Assembly (NCBI GenBank): GCA_009760885.1
Contig: CM019718.1
Span: 25,909,133 to 25,973,132 of the forward strand
Origin: Achatina immaculata
Taxonomy: Eukaryota > Mollusca > Gastropoda > Stylommatophora > Achatinidae
DNA: 64,000 bases
Direction of reading: 5' to 3'
Every line of letters begins with the position of its first letter. Position 1 is the first letter of the stretch. Positions 47,101-57,599 of the stretch are shown piece by piece. The notes beneath the pieces are model-generated. The model saw only the letters and a program-made list of their open reading frames with translations, was not told the origin of the DNA and searched no databases. A program made the translations under genes and the position numbers.

Positions 47101-50100
47101 CTGTGAAGAAACGCTTGTTTGTTAACACCTTCACCGTGTTCTTCACCCGACTGGCTGTTAAGAACATTCTGCACACGGTTCCTTGAGAACAGAACAAAGA
47201 AAAATTCATGCTGACCTAGACATATACACAGAATAAAAGATAAAGGTAAAATTCCCATTTCCATTAAGGCATACTGAGGAATACGGTGTTAGGCCTTACT
47301 TTCCATGACATTCGGCACATGAAAGTGCGATGTGGTCAGTATCACATCTGGCCGCTTTACCTTCCCAGATTTCTCTGCCAGCCATTTTTAGAGACTGGGT
47401 GGACTCTGGGTCCTTTTTTCAGCGTGCATCAGATAAAAATCCCACTGCTAGGACTGAGCCTCGTACCAGCCGGTTAGTAAACCGAGTACCTAATCAGTCA
47501 GCTAACCAGACCATCATATAATCCTATAATCTGTTCCTTGTAAACACTAGGTCCCTATTTCATAATTTTGTTTCAGCTTTGCTCTGAAGGTTGACTGCAA
47601 TAAATCATCTGCTGGCTCTGTGTCTTGCTCACACAGAGCACTGAAGTAATGATGGTCTGGCTCTGTCTAGACAATGATAGTTTGGCTTTGTGTCTTGCCC
47701 ACACAGAGCACAGAAGCAATGAGTCGGAACTGTCTTGTCAATGATAGTCTGGCTCTGTGCCTTGTTCTTACAGTGACCGGAAGCAATGATAATCTGGTTG
47801 CTCTGTGCCTTGTTCTTACAGTGACTGGAAGCAATGATAATCTGGTTGCTCTGTGCCTTATTCTTACAGTGACTGGAAGCAATGATAATCTGGTTGCTCT
47901 GTGCCTTATTCTTACAGTGACTAGAAGCAATGATAATCTGGCTGCTCTGTGCCTTGTTCTTACAGTGACCGGAAGCAATGATAATCTGGCTGCTCTGTGC
48001 CTTATTCTTACAGTGACTGGAAGCAATGATAGTCTGGCTGCTCTGTGCCTTGTTCTTACAGTGACTGGAAGCAATGATAGTCTGGCTGCCCTGTGCCTTG
48101 ATCTTACAGTGACTGGAAGCAATGATAATCTGGTTGCTCTGTGCCTTATTCTTACAGTGACTGGAAGCAATGATAGTCTGGCTGCTCTGTGCCTTGTTCT
48201 TACAGTGCATGGATAGAAGCTATGATAAGTTGGCTCTGTGCCTACAATGGATGGATGGAAGCTATAAGTTGACTCTGTGCCTACAATGCATGGATGAAAA
48301 CTATAAGTTGACTCTGTGCCTACAATGCATGGATGGAAGTTATGGTAAGCTGACTCTGTGCCTACAATGCAAGGATGGAAGCTATGGTAAGCTATTATGG
48401 CTTTGCATGATATGAAAGATGATGATGTATCCCACTGTTTTTCCATCTTGATACAGCAAAAATCCTCTACTTTTCTGGTTCTCATGTCTTTTGTTGTATT
48501 GCTGCCTTTTTTTTCTCTCTTTTGGTTACTTCATTATTTTGGTTTTTTTTTTTTGTAACTGGAAATGCAGAAACAATATCAAGGTGACTTACTGGACTGA
48601 AAGCAGTGGACTCTGCCCTCACCTGCCGGCAGCTTCCCTTTACCAGGGTTACCGGCCATGCTACGGACAGCATGGAGTGTGCTGAGATTCTCTCTGGAAA
48701 GAGGTTGTAATACTTAGGGGTTCTGTCTGAAGTGCAATGATGTTCTTTGAACATGTTATTTTTCTTTTGTGTTGAGTTTATTCTTCTTCTTCTTATGCAT
48801 TCAGTTTCATACTCTCAATCATCTGAACAGAAATAATTTGCCTTCATGAATATCACTGTTACTAAGAATTCTTCATGTACATCACATGCTCTTTTTTTTT
48901 CCCTCTTGGGCGAAGTTTGAGTGCTTAGATTACTGTAGATATTATTAGATTACATATTATTTGATTGTTCACTTTTACATTTCGACTTTCTCAGTTTTCT
49001 TTCGAACTTCCTTTTTCTGTATACAAAAAAAAAATACTGTATTGAAGAAATGGTTTAAAATTTATACAGGGAATAATTCAAATTCATCTGACATTTATTA
49101 TATTATATCCCTGTTATTCTCAAAACAACTCACCTTCAACTCTTTGTGAATATTTTTCACCACATTTTCAACTCTTTCCTGATTCCTTTTCAGGTCCTCG
49201 CACATCTTCTTCAAATCCTGCTCAAATAAATAAATAAATAAAATAATTTCCGCAGACTGCACTGCAAGAAAACATTGATGTGGAAGAGACTAAAAACAGT
49301 ACAGTTTTTTTCTTATCTTTTGTCAAAGATTTGTTTTTAGACATGTGGTGTTTCAGTCATGTCAGTATAATTAAAATCATCCCCATTCATAATTTACCAG
49401 CCCATGTATAAAATTATCATTTAGAAATTTCCTTTGGCCGAATGTTTATGCAAGAAAATGTGACAAAAATTAACTTTTAAATAAAACATAACTGGTGTAT
49501 GAAGTTGTATATAAATTTAACTTCATTTTGAAAAAAAAAAAATTTCATAGTAAAGAATGAATCTATAGGTAAGAAATGTCTAAACATTCAAGCACATAAA
49601 GGACATGGTGTTTATGCTCTAATATTTGTCTGATCAGTGATGTGGTCAGCATCTTGCCTGGTTATGGTGCTTATGCTCTAATATTTGTCTGATCAGTGAT
49701 GTGGTCAGCATCTTGCCTGGTTATGGTGTTTATGCTCTAATATTTGTCTGATCAGTGATGTGGTCAGCATCTTGCCTGGTTATGGTGTTTATGCTCTAAT
49801 ATTTGTCTGATCAGTGATGTGGTCAGCATCTTGCCTGTTTATGCTCTAATATTTGGCTGATCAGTGATGTGGTCAGCATCTTGCCTGGTTGCCTTTCCTT
49901 CCACAGCTCCAGAACCAGCCAAGTATTAATTTCTTACAACAGAATAAGGCAGTATATACTCATGAACTCTCAGAAGCAATTTAGGAAAAATGTAACAAAT
50001 AAACCATAAAAAGTTAAGTGATATCAGGACAAGACAAAAACCAACTCTGAACTGAAACTGGAATTTTACAGGCTGAAGATTGTGATGGGAATTCTACTCA

Positions 50101-53100
50101 CGTTGCTGACAATGAGCAGTGAGTTCAAGACATTAGCGGTGAGGTTTTCTCAGCTGCTTAATCCCAGGGTTTTTGGCGGAGGACACTGTGTCCTAATAGC
50201 GCCTGGATGGTTAGCCTTCCAGTCTCAGCCAAATGGCTGAGTTGCTGATGTGGCAACATTCTAACTCTGGGCTAAATGAGAACCTTCACCAGAATCAAAC
50301 CATGAAACTAGCACAAGAAGCAAGTCCACTAACCGCTTTGCTACTCAGAAGCCACACACAGACTGCAAGGACAAATCAAGAATTGTGTTGTAAAAAGTCA
50401 ACCACATCATCAGAAAATCAAAACGGCACAGGAGTGACATACTCTCACAACAAAATACTCCCACACAAACCAAAGCCTCACAGGTGTTACCTCAAACTCT
50501 TTATGTTCCTCTTGTGCTTGCATTCTGAATGTCGTGATATACTCCAGCAGCACTTGAAAGTGGCTAGTAACATCTTGCTCATGTCTTCTCACTTGTTCTG
50601 TGCTGCCCTGTTAAAGAAAATGTAGTGTTATGGTCATCATAAAAATAGTATATAACATCTAATACTATAATGTTCTGTCAGAATCACTATTTTAGAGAAT
50701 GAAAGTAGGACTGAGGCTGACTCCTCCCCCCCCCCTCCCCCCACACTATAAAACTATTTATTGTAAAAGAATTTGAATATAGCCAATGTAAAGTATAAAA
50801 TTTGAACTTCAGGTTCAGAAGCTAATCCAGAAGTACTGTGGATCTTCCAATATGGTAATAGATACAGATGGCTTTGTGACTAAAGAAAGCAAAAGGGGTG
50901 CCGCTTCATAGCTTATTGAAATGGAAGAGATGCAGCAAAGAGATCGAATGACGTTGGAGTCACCACATCCAGCATGTGCCCACAGATTGTGGTGGTACTG
51001 GCAAGCATCTGGGTGGCTGGTAGATCAGGAAGTGTCTCATGCTATTATTATGACATACTCACAGAGCATGTTTTGGAAGACTGAAAAAAAAAAAAAAAGT
51101 CTTTGAAGAGAATGGATGAACCTCCTGGGACAATCGCATCTGAGGCGATTAACATGGATCTTCTTTCCCTGGAATGCTGGTGCACATGGCTGACAGACTG
51201 GATGGACGGGCCGAAATTCAAAGCAGACTGAGAACGGACAAGGACACTGTGAAGGCCATTTCAAAAAGCTTGCATGAGGATTGAATTGCATGAGGAGAAG
51301 GAGTGAATGGACAATGTGCACACACAGAACTTGATGACATTAGGACTGAGTAAGGGTGCTGGCAGATAATCTGAACTTCATGGGAGAAAATGTATAATCA
51401 ACAATCAATATCTGACAAAAACTGTCAGTAGACAACTGCTTCAGTGGGTGCTGGGGTATGCGAGTGAGCATGTATGAGACTTCCTGAATATGATGATTCC
51501 AGATTCTGATTTCTGAATCTGCCTGCAAACTATATAACAACATACACAGATACAGAGAGCAAAAGGGGACTAGACTTGGGGACAAATCCATCATTATCTG
51601 CTACTGAGACCAATTATGCTAACCTAATATTTGATGAATCAATCTTGAGATAAGCTTTTAACAAAAATAATGCTAGGCAAGTTTTACAACACATGCCTGC
51701 TTTGAAACTCTCTTCCAAGATGACAAATGCCATTACAGATACAAGCTTCTGTGACACACAATCAGCAGACTACCATTAAGAAAGAAAAAAAAACTTACAG
51801 TGAAATTGCAGCCCAAGTTCTTCAATTTACATTCTGCTGGCTTTTTGGGGCAGACAGCTTTATGGTCCTCAAGCTAAAATAAAATGAAACGAAACATATT
51901 TAACATTTTCTGCTGTACAGGACTCATACAGTGTTGTGTGATCATCGTGCATGTGTATGTTTTTTGGGGGGTTTTTTTTGTGACCAAATAAACTTGACCA
52001 ACATCTCTCACCAACTGATCCACAAAATGAAAAGCATAAGGCAAGCAAAATTTCGACTGAAACAGCTCAGGCATGGGTAGCCTTTCTTGTTCAGCAGGCT
52101 CAAAGAAAACCAAAAAAAACTTTCTCTATCTTCATGCAGCCCACACACATTAAAAAATATGCCAAATATACAAACCTCATAATTGCAAAAATGCATATAA
52201 TTAATTTAATTTAATGCATTTCTCAAACCAGGCTACTGTCACTATACAATATAAAATTAATACCATTAACACTTCCAGCAAATTATATGGTTTTTTAAAA
52301 GAAACCACCTAAATTGGTTGCAAATTCCGAAAAAAAAGTTGCTCGTATATGTCCTACTGGACCATGAACATTCTGAACATTTAAACTAAATTTACGTCAT
52401 AATGAAGAAAAAAATATCCACAGATTTCAAATATGATTTTTTAAAAAAAACTTAAAATTGTGCATGGTGCTGAGAAAATTTCATTGATTTACCCTTGAAG
52501 AGATCTTTTATTTGTTCTCTATTTCCACCTTTGCAAAAAACAAAAATATATTTTCCAGGCGTTGTGCATTTAAACTGCTTGAACTGAGGGGTTACACATA
52601 TAAGCTGCCTTAACAGTGTGCACATAAATGGAAAATTACTCAGAAAAACTCATTTTACTAAATGAAAACTTAGAAACTTCACATTTCTAGTTCAAACACC
52701 ACAGCCACCATCTTAGCAGAATGAAATGAGTATGTCCGGGGTGTTGTCATGTAATATTTTATATTATCTAATATGTTAACTTTTGTTCCTCAGAGTCTGA
52801 GCACCAAGGCAGGTCAACATGATCTCTTATCTTCACTAGTATTCCTGGCAGCAGGCTATTGTTAAATTACTGCCTGAATAAGTGGGTGCAGTCTCATAAT
52901 GGACAGGTCAAAAGAGAAAACTTGCACTCTTATCCATTCTACGATGTCTTCTTCTTTGCATACATTTTCTGTCTTTATCTGCAGTCCTGTCTCTTGGATA
53001 AATTTCATTGTTTTTGGTAATTCATGTATGGAAACATAGAGCTTGTCTTCTTTAGTGGTTTCGCTGAGTCAGGAACTGCTTCTCAGTGTCTTGTAGTTGG

Positions 53101-54204
53101 TGTTTTGGATGATATGTTCAACAGTTTGGGGCACCTGGGCACATGTACAAAGAGTAGTAGTACCAAATTTAAACTTTGTATACATATGGCTTCGGAGTTG
53201 GCTGCGTCCTGTTCAGAGACAGAATATGGTGACTTGTTCTTTTCTGTTTAGCATGTGATAGTCAGTATGTGATGATGTTTGTGGCTTCCTGTAGGTTTTT
53301 ATCATGCTTTTATTCTGATTACAAGTGATCAGTATGTCTGGATGATACATTTCAGTGCCCTCTTTGGCCTGACAGTCAGCTTTTTCATTGCCTGGTATCC
53401 TATAGTGGGATGGAATCCACTGCAAGGTTACTCTGTGTCATGAGCCAATTTTTTGACATGGCATCCTTAAGGTCTATCTGCAGTGTAAGAAAAGTGATCA
53501 AATATAATGCTGAGATTGTCATCACTGCACTCAAAACAAAAATTTGGTACTTGAGCTTTTTCCTTGGAAGGAAGATATCAGCACACACTCTGCAACACTG
53601 GCAAGAATCATTAACTATAAGGCAACAGCAGCGGCAACGGCACCTGATGATGATGATGATGAACAGCAGCAAGGCTGAAACTCACTGCCTTCTGACATTA
53701 TTCAGCTACTTTCTCCTTTCACAAAAATCAGGGCATCTTTGGACTGCCCAGAGAGTGTAAGTCCCATAATACATACATAGATCCAGACTTACATTTTTAA
53801 AAAATCTATGACATGCACAAATAATATATGGAATTTTACAGAACAAACTGGCAATGTAAAATACTGTGCATGGTATATAATATGATATGGCTCAGAGTTA
53901 CATAAAAATCATCTTACAAATACAGCTGCGGAATGATCCACCTAAAATAAGTTGAGGACTTTCTGTTCTCAAACATTCCGACAAATATAACTCCAACATT
54001 CCATGCTCTTCAACACGACTAAACATTGCTGGAACCTTATTTCCGGTTACAATAAATCCTTGCAACATCATCATCGATCATAAAATTTTATAGAAAAAAA
54101 TTTTCCCGACTCAAAATACTGACCTGCCTGCGCTTCAAGTTCTGCTGTCCACAAGCATAGGGGCAGGTAACCTGAGCTTCTGGACAAATTTCCGAATCAT
54201 GATC
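40921..54204 (-). CDS. TRAF3-like: TRAF3-like TNF receptor-associated factor, 3' eight exons (partial gene)
   Basis: TRAFs are cytoplasmic adaptors that bind TNF-receptor, Toll or CD40-type tails through the TRAF-C domain and trimerise through a coiled coil. Seen here: eight minus-strand exons (54124-54204, 51799-51873, 50491-50607, 49134-49217, 46836-46959, 45489-45643, 43964-44152, 40921-41157) joining in frame to about 353 residues ending in TAG. The order is TRAF-type zinc fingers (C-x6-C-x3-C ... H-x3-C, then C-x6-C-x6-C ... H), coiled coil, then MATH with SLYSQPFYT, RVYLNGDG, EYDALLPWPF and MNVASGCP. All acceptors are AG and all donors GT. The zinc-finger exon sizes (81 and 75 nt) match what I recall for vertebrate TRAF3, whose MATH lies in one large exon, whereas here it is split in three. 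The RING and first zinc fingers are missing, presumably beyond 54.2 kb or outside the window. TRAF2 or TRAF5 identity is possible; TRAF family membership is near certain. Confidence 0.93.
41852..42015. repeat. 41-bp tandem repeat, 4 units (TRAF intron)
   Basis: Unit AAATAAATCAACACAAAATA...CAGTAACCAGTCATC. Confidence 0.9.
42649..43283. mobile_element. hAT-like element in the last TRAF intron
   Basis: Flanked by 8-bp direct repeats CTCTAGAG (42641-42648) and CTTTAGAG (43284-43291). Ends are CAGTGGTTCCAAA and the complement of CATTGGGTCCCAC. It shares its interior with 1-479. The minus strand holds a short stretch (DVDPVLRLKVENIAPEV) that may be the last codons of a hAT transposase; no complete transposase is present. 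Confidence 0.65.
43964..44152 (-). CDS. TRAF3-like: TRAF exon 7 of 8 seen: MATH core
   Basis: 189 nt, phase 0 both sides, 63 residues, DAVQGRTV to PWPFQNR. It contains the most diagnostic TRAF-C motifs: SLYSQPFYT, GYKMCGRVYLNGDG, GTHMSLYFVVMKGEYDALL. Acceptor CAG at 44153-44155, donor GTAAC at 43959-43963. Confidence 0.97.
44432..44746 (+). mobile_element. SINE-like repeat S, copy 5 (TRAF intron)
   Basis: Core matches copies 1-3: CTGATATACCAGTGTCAGGG, CATGGTGGTGGAGTCTGCTA, ending GCTCGCAGTTACAGGGAG. Confidence 0.8.
45489..45643 (-). CDS. TRAF3-like: TRAF exon 6 of 8 seen: end of coil and start of MATH
   Basis: 155 nt, phase 1 in and 0 out. It encodes TLIPQVASHD...IRMAEMDLRFQ, the TRAF-N/TRAF-C linker, then TASYDGKLLWKIRDFSQRKR, the first MATH strand. 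Acceptor CAG at 45644-45646; the alternative acceptor two bases further in would break the frame. Donor GTTAG at 45484-45488. Confidence 0.92.
45798..46464. mobile_element. TTAA-flanked element, copy 1 (TRAF intron)
   Basis: 667 bp between TTAA at 45794-45797 and 46465-46468. The interior is clearly homologous to 56591-57261 (e.g. GCCCACCGCC...TTGTGTTTTCATG, CAGTACAGTGGATTAAC). The right end reads CTCTGTCC inward; the left reads CACTTTGTGTCC. TTAA duplication suggests a piggyBac-like or Kolobok-like non-autonomous element; no transposase recognised. Confidence 0.7.
46836..46959 (-). CDS. TRAF3-like: TRAF exon 5 of 8 seen: coiled coil
   Basis: 124 nt, enters in phase 0 and leaves in phase 1; 41 residues plus one base. 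Gln-rich helix (LKMVQQVERL ... QQLRQSIEQL). Donor GTAAGT is perfect (46830-46835) and forces the phase-1 exit, which fits the next exon exactly. Confidence 0.85.
47070..47165. repeat. About 51-bp repeat, 2 units (TRAF intron)
   Basis: GTTAACACCTTCAC(T/C)GTGTT followed by CTTCAC...GACTGGCTGT, two adjacent units. Confidence 0.8.
47230..47520 (-). mobile_element. tRNA-derived SINE (TRAF intron)
   Basis: Minus strand: tRNA-like head (GGTTAGCTGACTGATTAGG ... GGCTCAGTCCTAG), body AGTCTCTAAAAATGGCTGGC, the conserved GATACTGACCACATCGCACT block, and the 3' part ending GGAAATGGGAATTTTACC. Confidence 0.82.
47620..48415. repeat. 48-bp minisatellite (TRAF intron)
   Basis: About ten units of TTGCTCTGTGCCTTATTCTT ACAGTGACTGGAAGCAATGATAATCTG, followed by shorter, related units to 48400. 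With a 48-base period and no stops, three reading frames (two minus, one plus) stay open for 180-272 codons. I treat them as repeat artefacts. Confidence 0.95.
49134..49217 (-). CDS. TRAF3-like: TRAF exon 4 of 8 seen: coiled coil
   Basis: 84 nt, phase 0 both sides, 28 highly charged residues (DLKKMCEDLKR ... HKELK) with heptad-like Leu/Val spacing. Acceptor CAG at 49218-49220, donor GTGAG at 49129-49133. Low sequence conservation is expected for this part; its place and phase between certain exons support it. Confidence 0.82.
49600..49890. repeat. 59-bp minisatellite containing a SINE-like core (TRAF intron)
   Basis: About 4.7 units of TTATGCTCTAATATTTGTCT GATCAGTGATGTGGTCAGCATCTTGCCTGG. The GATGTGGTCAGCATCTTGCC part matches the conserved SINE body block seen in 47230-47520 and 54256-54539. 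Confidence 0.88.
50491..50607 (-). CDS. TRAF3-like: TRAF exon 3 of 8 seen: end of zinc finger and start of coiled coil
   Basis: 117 nt, phase 0 both sides, 39 residues. It opens GSTEQVRRHEQD, the final zinc-finger histidine region of TRAFs, and runs into a helix (HFQVLLEYITTF ... EEHKEFE). Acceptor CAG at 50608-50610, donor GTAAC at 50486-50490. Confidence 0.9.
50840..51330 (+). mobile_element. LINE RNase H fragment (TRAF intron)
   Basis: Plus strand: TDGFVTKESKRGAAS (RNase H first motif, TDG), then after decay ECWCTWL / GHAGVHG-like frame NAGAHG...ADRLDGTAEIQSRLRTDKD, resembling GHAGVxGNxxADxLAG of RNase H-bearing LINEs. Frameshifted and opposite to the TRAF strand. Confidence 0.55.
51799..51873 (-). 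CDS. TRAF3-like: TRAF exon 2 of 8 seen: zinc-finger segment
   Basis: 75 nt, phase 0 both sides, 25 residues LEDHKAVC...GCNFT. It completes one TRAF zinc finger (H-x3-C) and starts the next (C-x6-C-x6-C). Acceptor TTTTAG, donor GTAAG at 51794-51798. Confidence 0.9.
52960..53430 (-). mobile_element. LINE RNase H C-terminal fragment (TRAF intron)
   Basis: Minus strand: MQWIPSHYRIPGNEKADCQA, the fourth RNase H motif (WxPSHxxIxGNExAD), then a C/H-rich tail TTLCTCAQVPQTVEHII, ending MKFIQETGLQ with GAAGAAGA nearby. Collinear with 62925-63430. Confidence 0.75.
53590..53665 (+). mobile_element. Short LINE-tail-like fragment
   Basis: GGCACCTGATGATGATGATG has the same end as family A (CGGCACGGCACCTGATGATGA). 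Only the tail is recognisable. Confidence 0.35.
54124..54204 (-). CDS. TRAF3-like: TRAF exon 1 of 8 seen: zinc-finger segment
   Basis: 81 nt, phase 0 on both sides, 27 residues from DHDSEICPEAQ to NLKRRQ. It supplies three cysteines of a TRAF-type zinc finger (C-x6-C-x3-C); the His/Cys partners lie in the next exon. Acceptor CAG at 54205-54207, donor GTCAG at 54119-54123. The exon sits just beside a SINE (54256-54539). The preceding exon is not identified. Confidence 0.88.
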
Positions 54205-54255
54205 CTGTCAGAACAAGAAATTAATTTTTCATAAAGAAAATCTCATCTATGACTG

Positions 54256-54539
54256 CTTTACGGTAAAGTTAAAATCCCTGCTACCATGTAAGGGACATGC
54301 TGTTAGGCCTGTATTACCAAAGACTTTTGGCACATGAAAACGCGATGTGGTCAGTATCATGCCTAGCCGCATTTACATTCCCAAATTTCTCTGGTACCCA
54401 TTTTTAGAGGCTGGGTGAACCCCTCAGGGCCTTTCTGGTGTGGTGGTACCAGTAAAAAAAAATCCCATTGTTGGGACTTGATCCCCATACCACCATTTTA
54501 GTAAACCAAGCTACCAAACCACTCAGCAACCCAGGTTGC
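54256..54539 (-). mobile_element. tRNA-derived SINE beside TRAF exon 1 seen
   Basis: 284 bp between 9-bp direct repeats CTATGACTG (54247-54255 and 54540-54548). Same structure and length (284 bp) as the copy at 34955-35238: tRNA-like head at the right, AGCCTCTAAAAATGGGTACC body, GATACTGACCACATCGCG block, 3' end at the left. Confidence 0.87.
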
Positions 54540-54894
54540 CTATGACTGAATTAACCATCAGAGTACTTTGATGTATTTGGGCTTTTTTTTTTACTCCCTT
54601 TTTCATGGACTGTTTTTTAATATGAACTTTAGCTTTTTTTTTTCTTCTTCATAATGCACTGCCAGCTGTGTGTACACCATAGTGTGTTTTACCTTGTAGG
54701 CAGAGTTTTGTCAATTTAAAAGGCAGATTACCTAAAACACGTGTGTTAGATACCCACCTTGATAACCGGGTTGACTGCAGTGATAAAAGAGCCAGTTAAA
54801 GCAATTCACTCAGCATGCTAAGCCAATAAGTTACAAACAGGAAGCAAAATGGAAGCACTGTGTGATGGTTTAGTTATCAGGGCCTGCAAGTGTA

Positions 54895-55115
54895 TATATA
54901 TATGACAAAGACCCTGTCTCACCACTCCATCACCACCCCTACTAGCAGCCTCAATGTGGTCTCAATGGTAGTGGAGTCTGCTTTTTATGGGTTAACTTCA
55001 CTTCTTCAAGCCAACCACCACAACCTACTCTCAATCTGATGTGATGCTTATTTTTTTGCCATCTTCACAGAATTGGTTGCCATGAACAACCTACCAGCAG
55101 TTCAAATAAGACACA
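54895..55115 (+). mobile_element. SINE-like repeat S, copy 6 (degraded)
   Basis: ACAAAGACCCTGTCTCACCAC, GTAGTGGAGTCTGCT, ATCTGATGTGATGCT, GAATTGGTTGCCATGAACAAC follow the family order but with many changes. Confidence 0.55.
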
Positions 55116-55309
55116 ACATCGGCAAGTAACAAATTATAGTTGTTTCTGTGTTCATCTCTGGTACCAACATCTCATCACTGATACAGATATGCCAAACTAC
55201 TATTAAGTGGAAAATATGTGATGCAAATGTGGGTTTTTTTTTCACATTTACAACAAGGCACCACGTACCATAAAAACAAAGTCACTAAAATCAGTAGGAT
55301 TTGTTTAGA

Positions 55310-55860
55310 TATGTGAATAGGTGTGACCAGTATCTAGTTTCAGTATTATTTTATTTTTAGCTTCAGTACTAGAATACTGAAACTTGATTACTGGAGTAGC
55401 TATAATTAGCCATTTATGCTTGATCTCACTTTTATTTAGTGAATAGGTGTGACCAGTATCTAGTTTCAGCATTATTTTATTTTTAGCTTCAGTACTAGAA
55501 TACTGAAACTTGATTACTGGAGTAGCTATAATTAGCCACATTTATGCTTGATCCCACTTTTATTTAGTGGCAATTTTAAAAAAAAAGAAATATATATATA
55601 TATATATAATTAGCCACATTTATGCTTGATCCCACTTTTATTTAGTGGCAATTTTAAAAGAAAATAGCTATAATTAGTCACATTTATGCCTGATTGCACT
55701 TTTATGTAGTGGCAATTTTTAAAAAAATAGCTATAATTAGCCACATTTATGCTCGATTGCACTTTTATTTGTTGGCAATTTTAAAAAAAAAAGCTATAAT
55801 TAGCCACATTTATGCTTGATTGCACTTTTGTTTAGTAGCAATGTTTAAAAAATCAATCTC
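55310..55860. repeat. Compound tandem repeat with an 11-bp palindrome
   Basis: Two units of about 128 bp (GTGAATAGGTGTGACCAGTA...) then about four units of 66-70 bp (TAGCTATAATTAGCCACATT TATGC...TTTAGTGGCAATTTTAAA). The 128-bp unit contains GTTTCAGTATT and its exact complement AATACTGAAAC about 30 bases apart. Confidence 0.88.
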
Positions 55861-56544
55861 CATATTCCTTCATCAATCTTACTCCTTCAAACCCTATTGT
55901 TCTCTGTACGTATTATAACTTAACAGAAAATCCTTTAATCAATAAAACAGATCCATGAATCGAACAACAACAAACAAACAAACAAACAAATCTGCTCTTC
56001 AAATCCTACCACATTCCAGGAAAAAAACGTCCCAGTATGAAATCAATGCCTTCCCCGAAGTCCTATCCAAATTTAATCCACTTCGTTTCTGGTTCCATTA
56101 AACCAAGTATGTAAGTATCTTTTAAGATATCTTTACTTTCCACACAGAACATTACACAATCAATATTCACAATCTGCTTAGCCTCAAAAATGTGCAAATT
56201 TAAACTCTTTTATTTTTCTACTTATTTTTTAAAATCTCTATTTAAGAGTTTGTTTTGGATTTAAAATAAGAAAAAAGTTAGTGGAAATTATTTTTTGACT
56301 CAGACAAATACCAAATATCACATAATCACTTACAGTATTTATATGGTACATGTGTTACCTTTACACTCTCATATGATGAGTACTACTATATGAAAACCAG
56401 AAATTACACGAATGAAAATATATTAACTTTCACACTATGAGAACCTGTGTTTATTTTTCTGAAACTACAATCACCAAAATGGAGCTGCGGTGCTGAATGA
56501 CTGAATATTTCTGTTTGTTCATTATACTGGGTGTTATTATTCCA

Positions 56545-57395
56545 AATAAAAGAGGCTGATCACGTGAAACTCTAAAGAGGACATTGTTAACTTTTAGTCT
56601 ACGAATTGATGTGCTTAGCATCGACAGGTTTTTCTTCAGATGGTCAATCCACACATATTACAAAGGTCTCCAATTTAGAATTTATCCTAACTATATTAAA
56701 AAATCTGGCACACCTGGTTGTCCTACTACCTTTCTATGTCAGATTAAACCACGAGGCACACAGGAGTTTGAACTCAGGGTGATTTTGCAACTAAAACTTA
56801 ACTGCTTTTTAAGTTTTTTCTAAGCTTACAGCCCACCGCCTATTTGTGTTTTCATGTTTTTCAGTTTATTGTTGATTGTGAATTTATTGTAAATAAATAA
56901 AATAAATAATTAGTGTATATTTTCTGTGAGGAAATGGTGTTTGTGTAAATTTTATTCATTCTGGATATATTGGATCCAGTACAGTGGATTAACCTCAGGG
57001 GTAAGTGAGAAAATTATTGTACTCATTTTCCATTCTTTCTTCTAAATTCTTAGCTCTTTTTTCCTGTTCTATACTAATAACATACTAACAGTTCTATTAC
57101 AAAGACAATATACAACTTTTCCTGTTTAAACTAATGTATATGTCATACTGCAAATCAGATTATGCCTTTGTGATCCTTTTAAATGTGACAACCATCCCAT
57201 TCCACTTTATGACATTTGCCCCCTTGGTCATTTGATGTAAGACCCCCTAGTATAGACAGAGTTAAGAGAGGCCAAAACAGTCAGCAAAAAATCCCTTGAG
57301 GTTGAAAAGCTTGCCAAAAACAGGAAGACCTGGCGAGTTTAACTTGCAAGCCATATGTCATGTTTAACGTCATGAGAAGGATGTAAGATGTTAGA
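56545..57395 (+). mobile_element. LINE family C 3' fragment split by the TTAA element
   Basis: Left part 56545-56590 (GAAACTCTAAAGAGGACATT + GTTAA) and right part 57262-57395 (TTAAGAGAGGCC ... GTTTAACGTCATGAGAAGG) join at TTAA to give the continuous family-C sequence seen at 22000-22160. Confidence 0.82.
56591..57261. mobile_element. TTAA-flanked element, copy 2
   Basis: 671 bp between TTAA at 56587-56590 and 57262-57265, inserted into a family-C LINE whose uninterrupted form has a single TTAA. Homologous throughout to 45798-46464. Inner ends CTTTTAGTCTA (left) and, inverted, CTCTGTCTATA (right). PiggyBac-like by target site; transposase not recognised. Confidence 0.8.
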
Positions 57396-57599
57396 TTATT
57401 CCAAATCTTTCTTCTTTGTTTCTTTTCATATTTTACTTTGGCTTCAGATATACAATGCTGCTGTTTCCTAGGATAATGTGTCTCCATGTAGTTTTTTTTT
57501 ATCCAAAACCATAAATCTAGCTTTCCAATAGAACAATAAAAAATATACTTAATTTACTCACATCACTTAACTCATTATTGATGTCTTTTTAAACTTCCA

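Noticed and set aside
47629..48485. Long overlapping ORFs (180-272 codons) as a repeat protein gene
   Set aside because: They lie entirely or largely in a 48-bp minisatellite, are open on both strands, and sit in an intron of the TRAF gene. No start context or conserved domain.
48624..48698. Possible TRAF exon between AG and GTGAGG
   Set aside because: The phase needed between neighbouring exons (0/0) meets a stop codon, and the flanking exons already join in frame without it.
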